Assembly: GCA_965276715.1 (NCBI GenBank)
Contig: OZ255622.1
Location: 3,906,001 to 3,970,000, forward strand
Direction of reading: 5' to 3'
Source of the DNA: CAXTPV01 sp965276715
Lineage (GTDB): Bacteria; Pseudomonadota; Alphaproteobacteria; Acetobacterales; Acetobacteraceae
DNA: 64,000 nt
In this document: piece by piece, positions 25,688 through 33,736 of the stretch
Layout: each line of letters opens with the position of its first letter
Position numbering within the stretch: position 1 is the first letter of the stretch
Notes under the pieces: model-generated
What the model saw: the letters and a program-made list of their open reading frames with translations, nothing else
What the model was told of the DNA's origin: nothing
Databases searched by the model: none
Made by a program: the position numbers and the translations under genes

Positions 25688-25703
25688 GGGGCCGTGCGGC
25701 CCC
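25688..25703. terminator. GC hairpin between rpmA and obgE
   Basis: GGGGCC-GTGC-GGCCCC stem-loop in the 88-bp gap. The neighbouring CGCTGCCCCTGGACCCC resembles the dispersed intergenic hairpin repeats elsewhere in the chromosomal part of the window. It may attenuate transcription between the ribosomal protein genes and obgE. Confidence 0.4.
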
Positions 25704-25713
25704 AGACCCGCAT

Positions 25714-25983
25714 CTATTCGGCGGCTTGCGCCACAGGCTCGACCGACACCTGGACCCGGCCTTCGGCGCGGTGGCGGAACTTCACGTGGCCCTCCACAAG
25801 CGCGAAGATCGTGTGGTCGCGCCCCAGGCCCACGTTGGTGCCCGGCATCACCTTGGTGCCACGCTGGCGGATGATGATGTTGCCGGCCAGCACATGCTCG
25901 CCGCCATACTTCTTGACGCCGAGGCGCCTGCCCTCCGTGTCGCGGCCGTTCCTGGACGAGCCGCCCGCTTTCTTGTGTGCCAT
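25714..25983 (-). CDS. rpmA: Ribosomal protein L27
   Basis: 89 residues with the canonical start MAHKKAGGSSRNGRDTEGRR and the core KKYGGEHVLAGNIIIRQRGT. Component of the 50S subunit near the peptidyl-transferase centre. The N-terminus begins directly, without the cleavable extension found in Firmicutes. It follows rplU by 16 bp. Confidence 0.98.
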   Translation of the reverse strand: MAHKKAGGSSRNGRDTEGRRLGVKKYGGEHVLAGNIIIRQRGTKVMPGTNVGLGRDHTIFALVEGHVKFRHRAEGRVQVSVEPVAQAAE

Positions 25984-25999
25984 CTCTCGAGCTCCCCGA

Positions 26000-26314
26000 T
26001 CAGGCCGCGTTGATGCCGGCGATCCGCAGCACCGTCACGTGCTGGCGGTGGCCCTGCTTGCGCCGGCTGTTCTGCCGGCGCCGCTTCTTGAAGATGATGA
26101 TCTTGTCGAGCCGGTCCTGCGCGATCACGGTTGCGGTGACGGTGGCGCCAGCGACCAGCGGCGCCCCGATCGTCGTCCCCGCGTCCGATCCCACGGCCAG
26201 CACATCGGTGAACGTGATCGTCGAGCCGGCCTCGCCCGCGAGCTTCTCGACCTTGAGAACGGCGTCGGGCACGACGCGATACTGCTTTCCGCCCGTGCGG
26301 ATGACTGCGAACAT
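26000..26314 (-). CDS. rplU: Ribosomal protein L21
   Basis: 104 residues from ATG 26314 (MFAVIRTGGKQYRVVPDAVL), with the C-terminal KKRRRQNSRRKQGHRQHVT block that binds 23S rRNA. It heads the rplU-rpmA-obgE-proB cluster. The roughly 240 bp between its start and the divergent Hint-domain gene should hold its promoter; no clear leader structure was seen. Confidence 0.98.
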   Translation of the reverse strand: MFAVIRTGGKQYRVVPDAVLKVEKLAGEAGSTITFTDVLAVGSDAGTTIGAPLVAGATVTATVIAQDRLDKIIIFKKRRRQNSRRKQGHRQHVTVLRIAGINAA

Positions 26315-26557
26315 GAGAGTGATCCCGATCTGCTGGCAAGGCCCATGCCCAGCCCAGTCGCTTTTTGTCGGACGCCGATCTCCGCCGGCGGATCGCGGCA
26401 CATACGAGATGCCCCGTGACGGGTCAAGACCTCGGGATGCCTGTAGGCGCTGCCGGCACGGTCGGGAGCAGCCTTCGCACACCCGTCATTGGCGCATGCG
26501 ATGCCGGAATGATAAGGCCAACTGAGACGGAGGAATGGAGGCACGGCCAGCGCCGCG

Positions 26558-27913
26558 GTGCTCGATGGGCCGACTGGGCCGCCTTTTCCCGCCAGCACCA
26601 CCCTGTCCGGTCTGACCATCGATGTCAGCGCCAGCAACAGCATGGCCCGTGACGGAACGATCTATCAGCCCGACTACAACTTGTTGGCGGTCCAGCTCGG
26701 CACGCCGGACGCTCCGGTGACGATCGAGGCGACCGCCGACGGCGGCCAGACCAGCAGCTCCATCATCGACTTCACGACGCTGGATGGCTCATTGGCGGTC
26801 CAAGACGGTCAAACGCTGGTTGTCGCGTCCGCCTTCGATGATCTCGACCAGCGGACCGTGACCATCAACGGCGACGTGTCGGTGGCAAAGGGTGCGCATC
26901 TCGCGTTCGATACGGGTTTCTTGAGCGACTACGTCATCGTCCCGACCACCGATCTGGTCTTCAACGGCAAGGTCTCGGTCGATGGCGGCAGCTTGAGCCT
27001 CTACTCCGCCAGTTTCACCGGCACCGGATCGATCGAGATCTCGAACGGTGGTGTCGTTTCCACCCCGTTGCTGCTCAACAGTCATGGAGTCTCCGACCTT
27101 CCCATCGACTTCGGCAAGGGCGGTGGCACGCTCGATTTCAGCGGCGTGTTCGCCGATTACACTGGCACGATTACCGGCTTCGGCACCGGCGACTCCATCC
27201 TCGGCAACGGCATCAACTTTGGCGGCGATCCTCTCGTCGCACACTATGCGAACGATGTTCTGACCATCACCGATCCGGGTCGTCCAACTCAGTCCGTCAC
27301 GTTCGCGATCGCAGGCGACTACACCTCGGCGAATTTCAACGTCCAGGATAACCCGAACGGCATCGAATTCGAGATCTCCTACACGCCGTGTTTTGCAAGC
27401 GGCACCTCGATCGCGACCATGGACGGCGATGTTGCGGTCGAGCGGCTCGCCGTCGGCCAGGCCATCCGCCTCCACGGCCGGGGCTCAGCCTGCATTACCT
27501 GGATCGGCCATCGCCGCCAGCATGGCGGCAAGGTCGTGCGGGTCCGGGCCGGAACGCTCGGACCGGGAGCGCCACGCCGCGACCTGATCCTGTCGGCCGA
27601 CCACGGCCTCTATCTAGACGGCGTCCTGGTCCCGGCCGGGCTGCTCGCGGACGGAGAGACGATCGTCACCGAGCATCGCGACGAGGTCACGTTCTGGCAC
27701 GTCGAGCTCGACCGGCACGCCACCCTGCTCGCCGAGGGTGCCCCCGCCGAGAGCTATCTCGACACCGGCAACCGTCGCCAGTTCGCCAACTGCGCACTGA
27801 CGTACGACCCGGCCGCGTCGGCCGTTCAGGACCCCTGCGCCGAGATGGTGTTTGCGGGCAGGCGCCCGGACGACGTCAGGCGGACACTCCGCCGGGCCGA
27901 AGCGGCGGTCTGA
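26558..27913 (+). CDS. Hint-domain protein with beta-rich N-terminal region
   Basis: About 451 residues from GTG 26558. The first 270 residues are Gly/Thr/Ser-rich beta-repeat sequence with GTGSIEISNGG and FGTGDSILGNG patches, resembling extracellular repeat proteins. A Hint (hedgehog/intein) domain starts at about C278 (CFASGTSIATMDGDVAVERL) and includes DLILSADHGLYLDG. Hint domains self-process at the first cysteine. The start is uncertain: in-frame codons NGGTASAA precede the GTG and look like the same protein, so the true N-terminus may be upstream or truncated. Confidence 0.8.
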   Translation: MLDGPTGPPFPASTTLSGLTIDVSASNSMARDGTIYQPDYNLLAVQLGTPDAPVTIEATADGGQTSSSIIDFTTLDGSLAVQDGQTLVVASAFDDLDQRTVTINGDVSVAKGAHLAFDTGFLSDYVIVPTTDLVFNGKVSVDGGSLSLYSASFTGTGSIEISNGGVVSTPLLLNSHGVSDLPIDFGKGGGTLDFSGVFADYTGTITGFGTGDSILGNGINFGGDPLVAHYANDVLTITDPGRPTQSVTFAIAGDYTSANFNVQDNPNGIEFEISYTPCFASGTSIATMDGDVAVERLAVGQAIRLHGRGSACITWIGHRRQHGGKVVRVRAGTLGPGAPRRDLILSADHGLYLDGVLVPAGLLADGETIVTEHRDEVTFWHVELDRHATLLAEGAPAESYLDTGNRRQFANCALTYDPAASAVQDPCAEMVFAGRRPDDVRRTLRRAEAAV

Positions 27914-27976
27914 CAGCCGGCTGCTGGTCATAGTTGCGGCTCGAACGCGGTCTCTTTATACCCGCTTCACCGCTGC

Positions 27977-28067
<91 letters not shown>

Positions 28068-28156
28068 CGACCTGTCTCCAGCCGTTCCAGGCCGTCCGAA
28101 GTTCCCCTAAAAAGCCTATAGAAAACAGATCTCTAAGTCCGGAAAGCGCTCCTCGA

Positions 28157-28213
28157 CGTTCCGTTGCGTTCAGCCCCGTTTCAGAATATGAAGGGGGAAC
28201 GGAAAGGGGAACG
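28157..28213 (+). promoter_or_regulatory. Left copy of a four-site end motif, upstream of int
   Basis: CGTTCC (28157) and CGTTC (28167) are followed by GGGGAACG (28194) and GGGGAACG (28206). The right end of the element has the same four sites with identical spacing (61075, 61085, 61112, 61124). CGTTCC is the reverse complement of GGAACG, so the module is an inverted pair of pairs. More copies (CGTTCC at 28083, GTTCCCC at 28101) lie between it and attL. It likely binds the integrase arm domain or an excision factor, and it overlaps the int ribosome-binding region. Confidence 0.65.
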
Positions 28214-28218
28214 CTTTC

Positions 28219-29490
28219 ATGCCGCGTCGTGCCACGCCTCTGTCGGCCGCCCGCGTTCGGCTCGCCACGACGGGTCAGTATGTCGACGGCAACGGGCTAC
28301 GGCTGGTGGTAAAGCCGAGCGGCGCCCGGTCATGGGTGTTCCGCTACGCCAGGGACGGCCGAACCAGAGAGATGGGCCTCGGCCGCGCCGGCAGCGAACC
28401 CGGGGCCGTTCCTTTGGCCGAAGCTAGGCAGCGGGCGGGCGAGCTGCATCGGGAAGTGCGGGCAGGGCGCGACGTGCTCACCGAGCGGAATGCCGCCAAG
28501 GCGGCTTCGCGGGCGGATGCGCAGCGAGAGGCGATCCGCGGCCTGACATTCCGCGCCGTCGCCGAGAAGTATATCGCCGCGCACGAGAAAAGTTGGCGGA
28601 GCGTCGTCCACCGGCTGCAGTGGCCCGCGACGCTCGTGACGTACGTCTATCCCGTCATGGGCGACCTGCCTGTCGCCGAGGTCGATACCGGCCACGTCCG
28701 GGCGGTGCTCGAGCCGATTTGGGCCGAGAAGCCGGAAACGGCGGGCCGGGTCCGTGGCCGAATGGAAACCGTGCTCGACTACGCCCGGGCAGCCGGGTGG
28801 CGGAGCGGCGAGAACCCGGCCCGATGGCGAGGTCACCTCGACCACATGCTGCCGCGTCGGAACAAGGTTCGGGCCGTCGAACATCACGCGGCGCTGCCTT
28901 GGCGGGAGGCCGGAGCCTTCCTGGCCAGCGTCCGGGGCCTGACCGGCATGGGCGCGCGAGCGCTTGAATGGACGATGCTCACTGTTGCTCGAACCAGCGA
29001 GACGCTCGGAGTCCGCTGGGGTGAGATCGATCGGGACGCCGCGGTCTGGACCGTGCCGGCGGCACGGATGAAGGGCGGCCGGGAACACCGTGTGCCGCTT
29101 AATGGCCCGTCGCTAGCGCTGCTCGATCACTTGGCGCCGCTCCGGCTGTCGCATGAACCGACGGAGCTTGTGTTCCCGTCGGCCCAGCAGACCAGGCCGT
29201 TGTCAAACATGGCAATGACGGCAGTCCTGCGCAGAATGGGCCGGGGCGACCTGACCGTTCACGGTTGCCGCTCGACGTTCCGCGACTGGGCGGCAGAGAC
29301 CACCGCCTATCCCGCCGAGGTCGTCGAGGTCGCGCTGGCTCACACAGTCGGCACGAAGGTCGAGGCGGCCTATCGCCGCGGCGACCTGTTCGAGAAGCGC
29401 CGGCGATTGATGGACGACTGGGCCGCGTTTTGTGCTCAGCCCTATGTCGCGCCTTTAGGTCGTGTCGTCCCGCTGCGAGCCGGCGAGTGA
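28219..29490 (+). CDS. int: Phage/P4-type tyrosine integrase
   Basis: 423 residues. The N-terminus (YVDGNGLRLVVKPSGARSWV) is the DUF4102 arm-binding domain of P4-type integrases. The catalytic residues are visible: R in TVARTSETLGVRW, HGCRSTFRDW for H-x-x-R, the later histidine in ALAHTVGTK, and the nucleophile tyrosine in VEAAYRRGDLFEKR. It lies 152 bp from the tRNA attachment site, so it should catalyse integration and, with a Xis factor, excision. GTGA overlap with the next gene. Confidence 0.95.
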   Translation: MPRRATPLSAARVRLATTGQYVDGNGLRLVVKPSGARSWVFRYARDGRTREMGLGRAGSEPGAVPLAEARQRAGELHREVRAGRDVLTERNAAKAASRADAQREAIRGLTFRAVAEKYIAAHEKSWRSVVHRLQWPATLVTYVYPVMGDLPVAEVDTGHVRAVLEPIWAEKPETAGRVRGRMETVLDYARAAGWRSGENPARWRGHLDHMLPRRNKVRAVEHHAALPWREAGAFLASVRGLTGMGARALEWTMLTVARTSETLGVRWGEIDRDAAVWTVPAARMKGGREHRVPLNGPSLALLDHLAPLRLSHEPTELVFPSAQQTRPLSNMAMTAVLRRMGRGDLTVHGCRSTFRDWAAETTAYPAEVVEVALAHTVGTKVEAAYRRGDLFEKRRRLMDDWAAFCAQPYVAPLGRVVPLRAGE

Positions 29491-30458
29491 GGCTCATTGA
29501 TGCCGCCGAGGCGATCTCGTGGGTGGCGTGCCGGGAGTTTATGACGAACGACGCCCTGCTCGCGCGCTCGCGGGAGAGGTTCGAGAGGCTCGGCGTGGCG
29601 CCATATGAAAGCGTCGGGCAGGTCGGCAACATCGTCTTCGGGTTGCGAACGGTCGGCAACGGCCAGGATCTGCCCGTCCACAAGGCGCCTGCGTGGGCTC
29701 ACGATCCGGACGGGGAGGAATACTACACAGACCCGGTATTCAGCCCCGACGGACCGGCGCTGCTCCGAGAAATCAAGGATACCGCGAGCAGGATCTCTAG
29801 ATCCGTCATGTCCTACTTGGAACTCGCCGAAAGGCTCGCGACTGCGCGTCGGGACGAAATTGCCGACCAGAGGGCGTTGCAGGCCGCGCAGGACGAACTT
29901 GTTCGCGCGGTCGCCGAGAGCAGAATCAACGCGTTCGGCTTTCGGGCTATCGGCCCTGCCAAGAGCGACGACGCGGCCTACCAGGAAAGAATTGACGCAC
30001 GGTTCGGCTTCTTCGACGGCACCGGGCAGCCAATCCTCACCATTGATCGCGAGAGTTGGTTATCGAAGGATCCGCGGGCATGGGGTTCTTGGCCAGCGTG
30101 GGAAGCAGGCAAGGAGCCCTGGCACGACCGGGTCACCTTCGACCGGGATGCCGTTCTCGCTCTCTGGCCGGCGGTTGCACCGGAGCCTCAGGTGGTTTCC
30201 GACGCGTCGTCAGCACCTAAGCGAAAGAGCGTTGGAGGTCGCCCGCGGAAGTTTGAGAAGATCGTGCCTGAAATCATGAAGTGGCTCCGAACGTATGGAA
30301 TGCCTCCCGACGGTGAACGTGCAGAACTGCGCTCCTTCATCAAGGGTCTACTAGGCGACCATATTTACGAGGAAGTGCGTCAGGATACCGCGTTCAAAGA
30401 CACCATTAAGCAGTGCATTCAGGAGCGACGCGGAGAAATCGAGGCGGGTCATCTCTGA
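29487..30458 (+). CDS. Unknown protein coupled to the integrase
   Basis: 323 residues from GTG 29487 (GTGA overlap with int). The start VRLIDAAEAISWVACREFMT resembles the opening of small-effector proteins often found after integrases, but I cannot name a family. A central helical stretch (YLELAERLATARRDEIADQRALQAAQDEL) and a C-terminal helical region after a GGRPRKFEKI linker, which looks DNA-binding-like, are visible. Coupling to int hints at a role in integration or maintenance. Confidence 0.6.
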   Translation: MRLIDAAEAISWVACREFMTNDALLARSRERFERLGVAPYESVGQVGNIVFGLRTVGNGQDLPVHKAPAWAHDPDGEEYYTDPVFSPDGPALLREIKDTASRISRSVMSYLELAERLATARRDEIADQRALQAAQDELVRAVAESRINAFGFRAIGPAKSDDAAYQERIDARFGFFDGTGQPILTIDRESWLSKDPRAWGSWPAWEAGKEPWHDRVTFDRDAVLALWPAVAPEPQVVSDASSAPKRKSVGGRPRKFEKIVPEIMKWLRTYGMPPDGERAELRSFIKGLLGDHIYEEVRQDTAFKDTIKQCIQERRGEIEAGHL

Positions 30459-30630
30459 CGGCCTGCGTCCGAATGACGCGCCGGAGGAACAGAAGCCAGA
30501 AGCACGTGCCTTCGACCGATGGGTGCGGCACACGGAGTTCCCTGCGATCCATCGCGCCTTGGGCTACATCGTGGAGGCGGCGAGGGAGACGCCGGAGGAA
30601 CTCATCGCCCCGTGCGCCAATCGTCGTTAG
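30445..30630 (+). other. Open frame without a start, possible frameshifted tail
   Basis: In the +1 frame at the end of the previous gene, codons read RRVISDGLRPNDAPEEQKPE and continue to a stop at 30630 with protein-like composition (FPAIHRALGYIVEAARETPE). No ATG, GTG or TTG start in frame was found. It could be a relic, or the C-terminus of the preceding gene reached by frameshift. Confidence 0.25.
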
Positions 30631-31100
30631 CTACTCTGGCTTGGGCAAGGATCGGCGATCTGATGGCCAGCGTGAGCAACATCCGCGCGATGTCGGGGCA
30701 CCCATGAGCCCCGACCGACGATGCCGCCGTCCGGCGCACCGTCAGCGCCATAGAGGCTATGCCGTTCGAGTAGCGCCGGCTGTTTCGGCTCGGCCGCCGC
30801 TTTCTGACCCACGACGCTTTGCCACCAAGTCCTTGATCCTTCGCGGGACCTCGATCCCCGTCCATCCAAATTGGGCGGCAGTTCTCGTAGTCCAAGCACA
30901 GTAAGCAGTGATTACCCGGCTGGTGCTCCCGGAGGAGGCTCCGATAACGAACGAGCCTGCCGGAGACCCTCATGGAAGTCTGCGACCTCCACGGGTACGT
31001 CAAGCAACCAACCGATGGGCCAGATTAAAAGCACGTCGCAGCGCCAGATTGACAGCAGAGGGACTCGACTCCCCGCCTCGTGTTCTGCTTTTGTTCGGGC
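30631..31100. other. 470 bp without a convincing gene
   Basis: Open frames on both strands here have no recognisable protein character. The stretch holds one copy of a roughly 70-bp imperfect repeat (30922-30991) whose inverted partner is at 34043-34114. Confidence 0.5.
30922..30991 (+). repeat. Copy A of a ~70-bp imperfect inverted repeat
   Basis: The run from GGTGCTCCCGGAGGAG through CTCCGATAACGAACGAGCC to ATGGAAGTCTGCGACC matches the reverse complement of 34043-34114 with a 3-bp indel and scattered substitutions. The two copies bracket about 3 kb of small genes including the SRAP gene. In this copy the encoded ORF is cut short (MEVCDLHGYVKQPTDGPD). Confidence 0.65.
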
Positions 31101-31370
31101 ATGTCCGATGAGCACACGCCTGCCGCACCGCCTCTCGTCGAGGTCCCCAACGACGAGCTCGCCCGCGACCTCGGGCTGATCCTGCAGCTTACGAAGGGCC
31201 GCGTGGCGAGAGACAGTGCAGCGCGGGAGGCCTTTGCGATCGTTGGCGCTCGGGTCGCGGACTACTTCCGGGAGCACGGCTACGTCGTCATGCGGCCGTC
31301 GCCGCGGAAGGCACACAGCAGCTCGGATTTCGGGATGCGGCTGCCAAGCCGATCTCAGTCAAAGGACTGA
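31101..31370 (+). CDS. Small protein of unknown function
   Basis: 89 residues. Predicted helical middle (NDELARDLGLILQLTKGRVA, then EAFAIVGARVADYFREHGY) and polar C-terminus. Two base pairs separate its stop from the next gene, so the two are likely cotranscribed. Not recognised. Confidence 0.45.
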   Translation: MSDEHTPAAPPLVEVPNDELARDLGLILQLTKGRVARDSAAREAFAIVGARVADYFREHGYVVMRPSPRKAHSSSDFGMRLPSRSQSKD

Positions 31371-31372
31371 AC

Positions 31373-31636
31373 ATGCCCGACGGACCCCGTGAACGGTTCG
31401 AGCCGAAGGTCGAGCTTCAGCCGATTCCATCGCCCGATTCTGGCTTCACGACTAGCAATACGTCCGGCCTGACCGCACCCAATCTGATTGCGCTCAACTG
31501 CGCGCTCAACCGGCTCATGAGCATCGGGCTGTCGGAATATGAGGCGAAGAAGACGTTGCACGCCGCTGTGACGGAATGGCTGGAACCGAGGGACGCGGCC
31601 GCAGCAGACCTGGATCGGCTGCTCGCCTGGCGCTAG
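31373..31636 (+). CDS. Small protein of unknown function
   Basis: 87 residues. A disordered N-terminus is followed by a helical domain (NLIALNCALNRLMSIGLSEY, then KKTLHAAVTEWLEPRDAAAADL). Paired with the preceding small gene. Not recognised. Confidence 0.45.
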   Translation: MPDGPRERFEPKVELQPIPSPDSGFTTSNTSGLTAPNLIALNCALNRLMSIGLSEYEAKKTLHAAVTEWLEPRDAAAADLDRLLAWR

Positions 31637-31640
31637 CGTC

Positions 31641-31886
31641 TCACTGCCCGTTTCGGGTCTGTTTATCGCCCTCGCCTTCGGCGGCTTTCTTGCAGAGGTA
31701 TTTCCCCTGCTTCGTGCTGCCGTAATATCGCTCTCCTGCGAGGTGGTATATCCTCGCCCGTGTGTTGACCCAGACCTTCTGGTCGCCAGGGCACGCGAAG
31801 CCAGGCGGTTCAGAGTGATGCGTCGTCTGCGCGCACGCTGGAGAGGCAAGGAGGGTCAGCAGAACGCATCTAGCTAAGCTCGTCAT
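31641..31886 (-). CDS. Small secreted protein
   Basis: 81 residues with a signal peptide (MTSLARCVLLTLLASPACAQ). The mature part has CPGDQKVWVNTRARIYHLAG then RYYGSTKQGKYLCKKAAEGE, a pattern I associate with a small exported family of unknown role in proteobacteria and phages. Two cysteines could form a disulfide. Convergent with the preceding gene at 4 bp. Confidence 0.7.
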   Translation of the reverse strand: MTSLARCVLLTLLASPACAQTTHHSEPPGFACPGDQKVWVNTRARIYHLAGERYYGSTKQGKYLCKKAAEGEGDKQTRNGQ

Positions 31887-31897
31887 GCCAAGGCCCG

Positions 31898-32077
31898 CTA
31901 CTGGTCTGCGAACAGAGGGCGTCGGACCATCCAGTCGTCAAACACACGGTCATTCGCTACTCGCAGCAGCATGTCCGACATTTCACCACAGTTCTCGCAG
32001 ATCGGTCCTTTTAGCGTCGAGCGGACGCCTTCCTCTCCAAGCGGTTTGAAACAACAAGCGCATGCAGTATGTTCCAT
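31898..32077 (-). CDS. Small zinc-ribbon-like protein
   Basis: 59 residues. Cysteine pairs CACC (residues 6-9) and CENC (27-30) suggest a zinc site; the rest (MSDMLLRVANDRVFDDWMVR) looks helical. It is 11 bp upstream of the secreted-protein gene on the same strand. Found by reading the minus strand directly. Role unknown. Confidence 0.5.
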   Translation of the reverse strand: MEHTACACCFKPLGEEGVRSTLKGPICENCGEMSDMLLRVANDRVFDDWMVRRPLFADQ

Positions 32078-32265
32078 GGGCAGAACATATCCGATTATCG
32101 CGCGCCTGACAATACGTTGCAGACTAGCAACTAGCGGGCATCATCGGCACGCCGGCATCGGTTACGCGCGTTCGGCTGAGCGGAATTTTCTTGAACAAGC
32201 GTGTCCTTAATCATTAGGCGTAGCACAGGGCTTGAAGATGCCATACGTCTGCAATAACAGATCGG

Positions 32266-32553
32266 ATGATGGAATTGCGCTGGATCGCTCCGCCTTCGAC
32301 TGACGTGCATCCACATTTCGCGCTTGTCCGGCATAAAGAGCGATTATTCTCATTTCGAGAACTGTTGACCCACGTTCCTCCTGAATTTCTTGAAGTGATC
32401 CCGCCACAAGGTCGGTCGATGGTCCCACAGCAGATCTGGGATGAGATTGCGGCGAGGTCGCCCTACATCGCTCACAAAGCCGCCACTCGCTGCGACCCGT
32501 GCGACTTCGAGGTGCTTGATCTCTTCGCACTTCCTGAGGAAGGAACGGCTTAG
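32266..32553 (+). CDS. Small protein of unknown function
   Basis: 95 residues from ATG 32266 (a second ATG follows immediately). Sequence such as HPHFALVRHKERLFSFRELL and RCDPCDFEVLDLFALPEE has protein-like composition, while the opposite strand does not. No domain recognised. Convergent with the SRAP gene. Confidence 0.45.
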   Translation: MMELRWIAPPSTDVHPHFALVRHKERLFSFRELLTHVPPEFLEVIPPQGRSMVPQQIWDEIAARSPYIAHKAATRCDPCDFEVLDLFALPEEGTA

Positions 32554-32576
32554 AACGATCCGTTGCCAGGCCATTG

Positions 32577-33290
32577 TCATGCGAAATCCGGTCCCGCTTC
32601 GGCTTCATCGCGCGGCTGATCCGGCAGATCGATCCGCGCGAGCAGATCCGGCCGGTCTTGGCGCGGCGAGTTCATGTCCTGGCTCACTGGCCAGGAGCGA
32701 AGCACGTTCTCCGCCGCCGGTTGCAGCAGGTCGATCGGGCTGCCTGGCTCCTCGCCCAGCCACACCGGCCAGTCCTCCCGCTCGACAATGACCGGCATGC
32801 GGTCGTGGATCCGGCTCATGAAACGGTTCGCCGCGGTGGTCGCGATCGTGAAGGTGCGGCGGACCTCGCCGTCCGGCGCTCGCCACCCTTCCCATAGGCC
32901 AGCCAAAGCGAGCGGTGCACCGTCGGCGCGGGCGAAGGCGTAGGGCTGCTTTCCAGTCGGCGTCGCGTCCCACTCGTAGAAGGCGTCCATTGGCACGATG
33001 CAGCGTCTGGCCTGGAAAGCGGCGCGGAACATGCCCGAGCTTGCGATCGTCTCCGATCGAGCGTTGATTGGCTTGCGGCCGCCTTTCGGATCTTTCTCGA
33101 AGGACGGGATCAGGCCCCAGACGAGCCGATCAAGCCGGCGCTCGCCAATGTCGGGATGGCGGCGAACGACGAGTGCCGTCTGAGTTGGTGCGACGTTCCA
33201 CGACGGCGGATGGTTCGGCACCTCTCCCAGGGTGGTGAAGACCCGGCGCATCTCGTCGGATGGGAGGGAGGAGGCGAAGCGACCGCACAT
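32577..33290 (-). CDS. SRAP-domain protein (YedK/HMCES type)
   Basis: 237 residues from ATG 33290, chosen because it places the catalytic cysteine second (MCGRFA); an upstream TTG would not. Other active-site parts are present: PINARSET, the glutamate in DAFYEWD and the histidine in SRIHDRMPVIV. The family forms a covalent thiazolidine with abasic sites in single-stranded DNA. Carriage on a mobile element suggests protection of its DNA during replication or transfer. The C-terminal 25 residues are a polar extension. Confidence 0.92.
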   Translation of the reverse strand: MCGRFASSLPSDEMRRVFTTLGEVPNHPPSWNVAPTQTALVVRRHPDIGERRLDRLVWGLIPSFEKDPKGGRKPINARSETIASSGMFRAAFQARRCIVPMDAFYEWDATPTGKQPYAFARADGAPLALAGLWEGWRAPDGEVRRTFTIATTAANRFMSRIHDRMPVIVEREDWPVWLGEEPGSPIDLLQPAAENVLRSWPVSQDMNSPRQDRPDLLARIDLPDQPRDEAEAGPDFA

Positions 33291-33358
33291 CCGCAAGACT
33301 TAGCCCACGTCTCAGCAGCGTGACCTCATGATTCGGTATCCGCTAAAGGGAGCACCGC

Positions 33359-33703
33359 ATGAGCGAGACCGGCACCACCAACACCGCTACAACCGGCACT
33401 ACAAACACCACTTCAACCGGCACCGCTACAACTGGCACCACAAACATCCCTATTACCGGACTGCGAGTCGCGATCTCGACCAATGTGACGGGGCCCGTCG
33501 TCGCAGGCGCAATGGTCCTTCCATGCCTGGACTCGGTTCACTCGACAGTTCGGGCCGGAGACGCCGTTTGGGGATTGAACATCGCGCCTTCCTCCACTGT
33601 GGTCCGAGTCGAGGAGACCGGTGGAGTCCAGGTCTCGGCTCCGACCTTGGGCCCAATTGACACCGGCGCCATGATCACCTTCGCACGTGACCTGCCCGCC
33701 TAG
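33359..33703 (+). CDS. Thr/Gly/Asn-repeat protein of unknown function
   Basis: 114 residues. The first 30 are tandem TTGTTNTT-type repeats, reflected in 15-bp DNA repeats (ACCGGCACCACCAAC, ACCGGCACTACAAAC, ACTGGCACCACAAAC). The remainder (GAMVLPCLDSVHSTVRAGDA, SSTVVRVEETGGVQVSAPTL) looks like a small beta-domain. Such repeats with a beta-domain occur in phage decoration or fibre-like proteins, but this is only suggestive. The repeat could vary in copy number by slippage. Confidence 0.5.
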   Translation: MSETGTTNTATTGTTNTTSTGTATTGTTNIPITGLRVAISTNVTGPVVAGAMVLPCLDSVHSTVRAGDAVWGLNIAPSSTVVRVEETGGVQVSAPTLGPIDTGAMITFARDLPA

Positions 33704-33736
33704 GTTGTATCTGACTTGCCATCAGGAGAGCTATCG

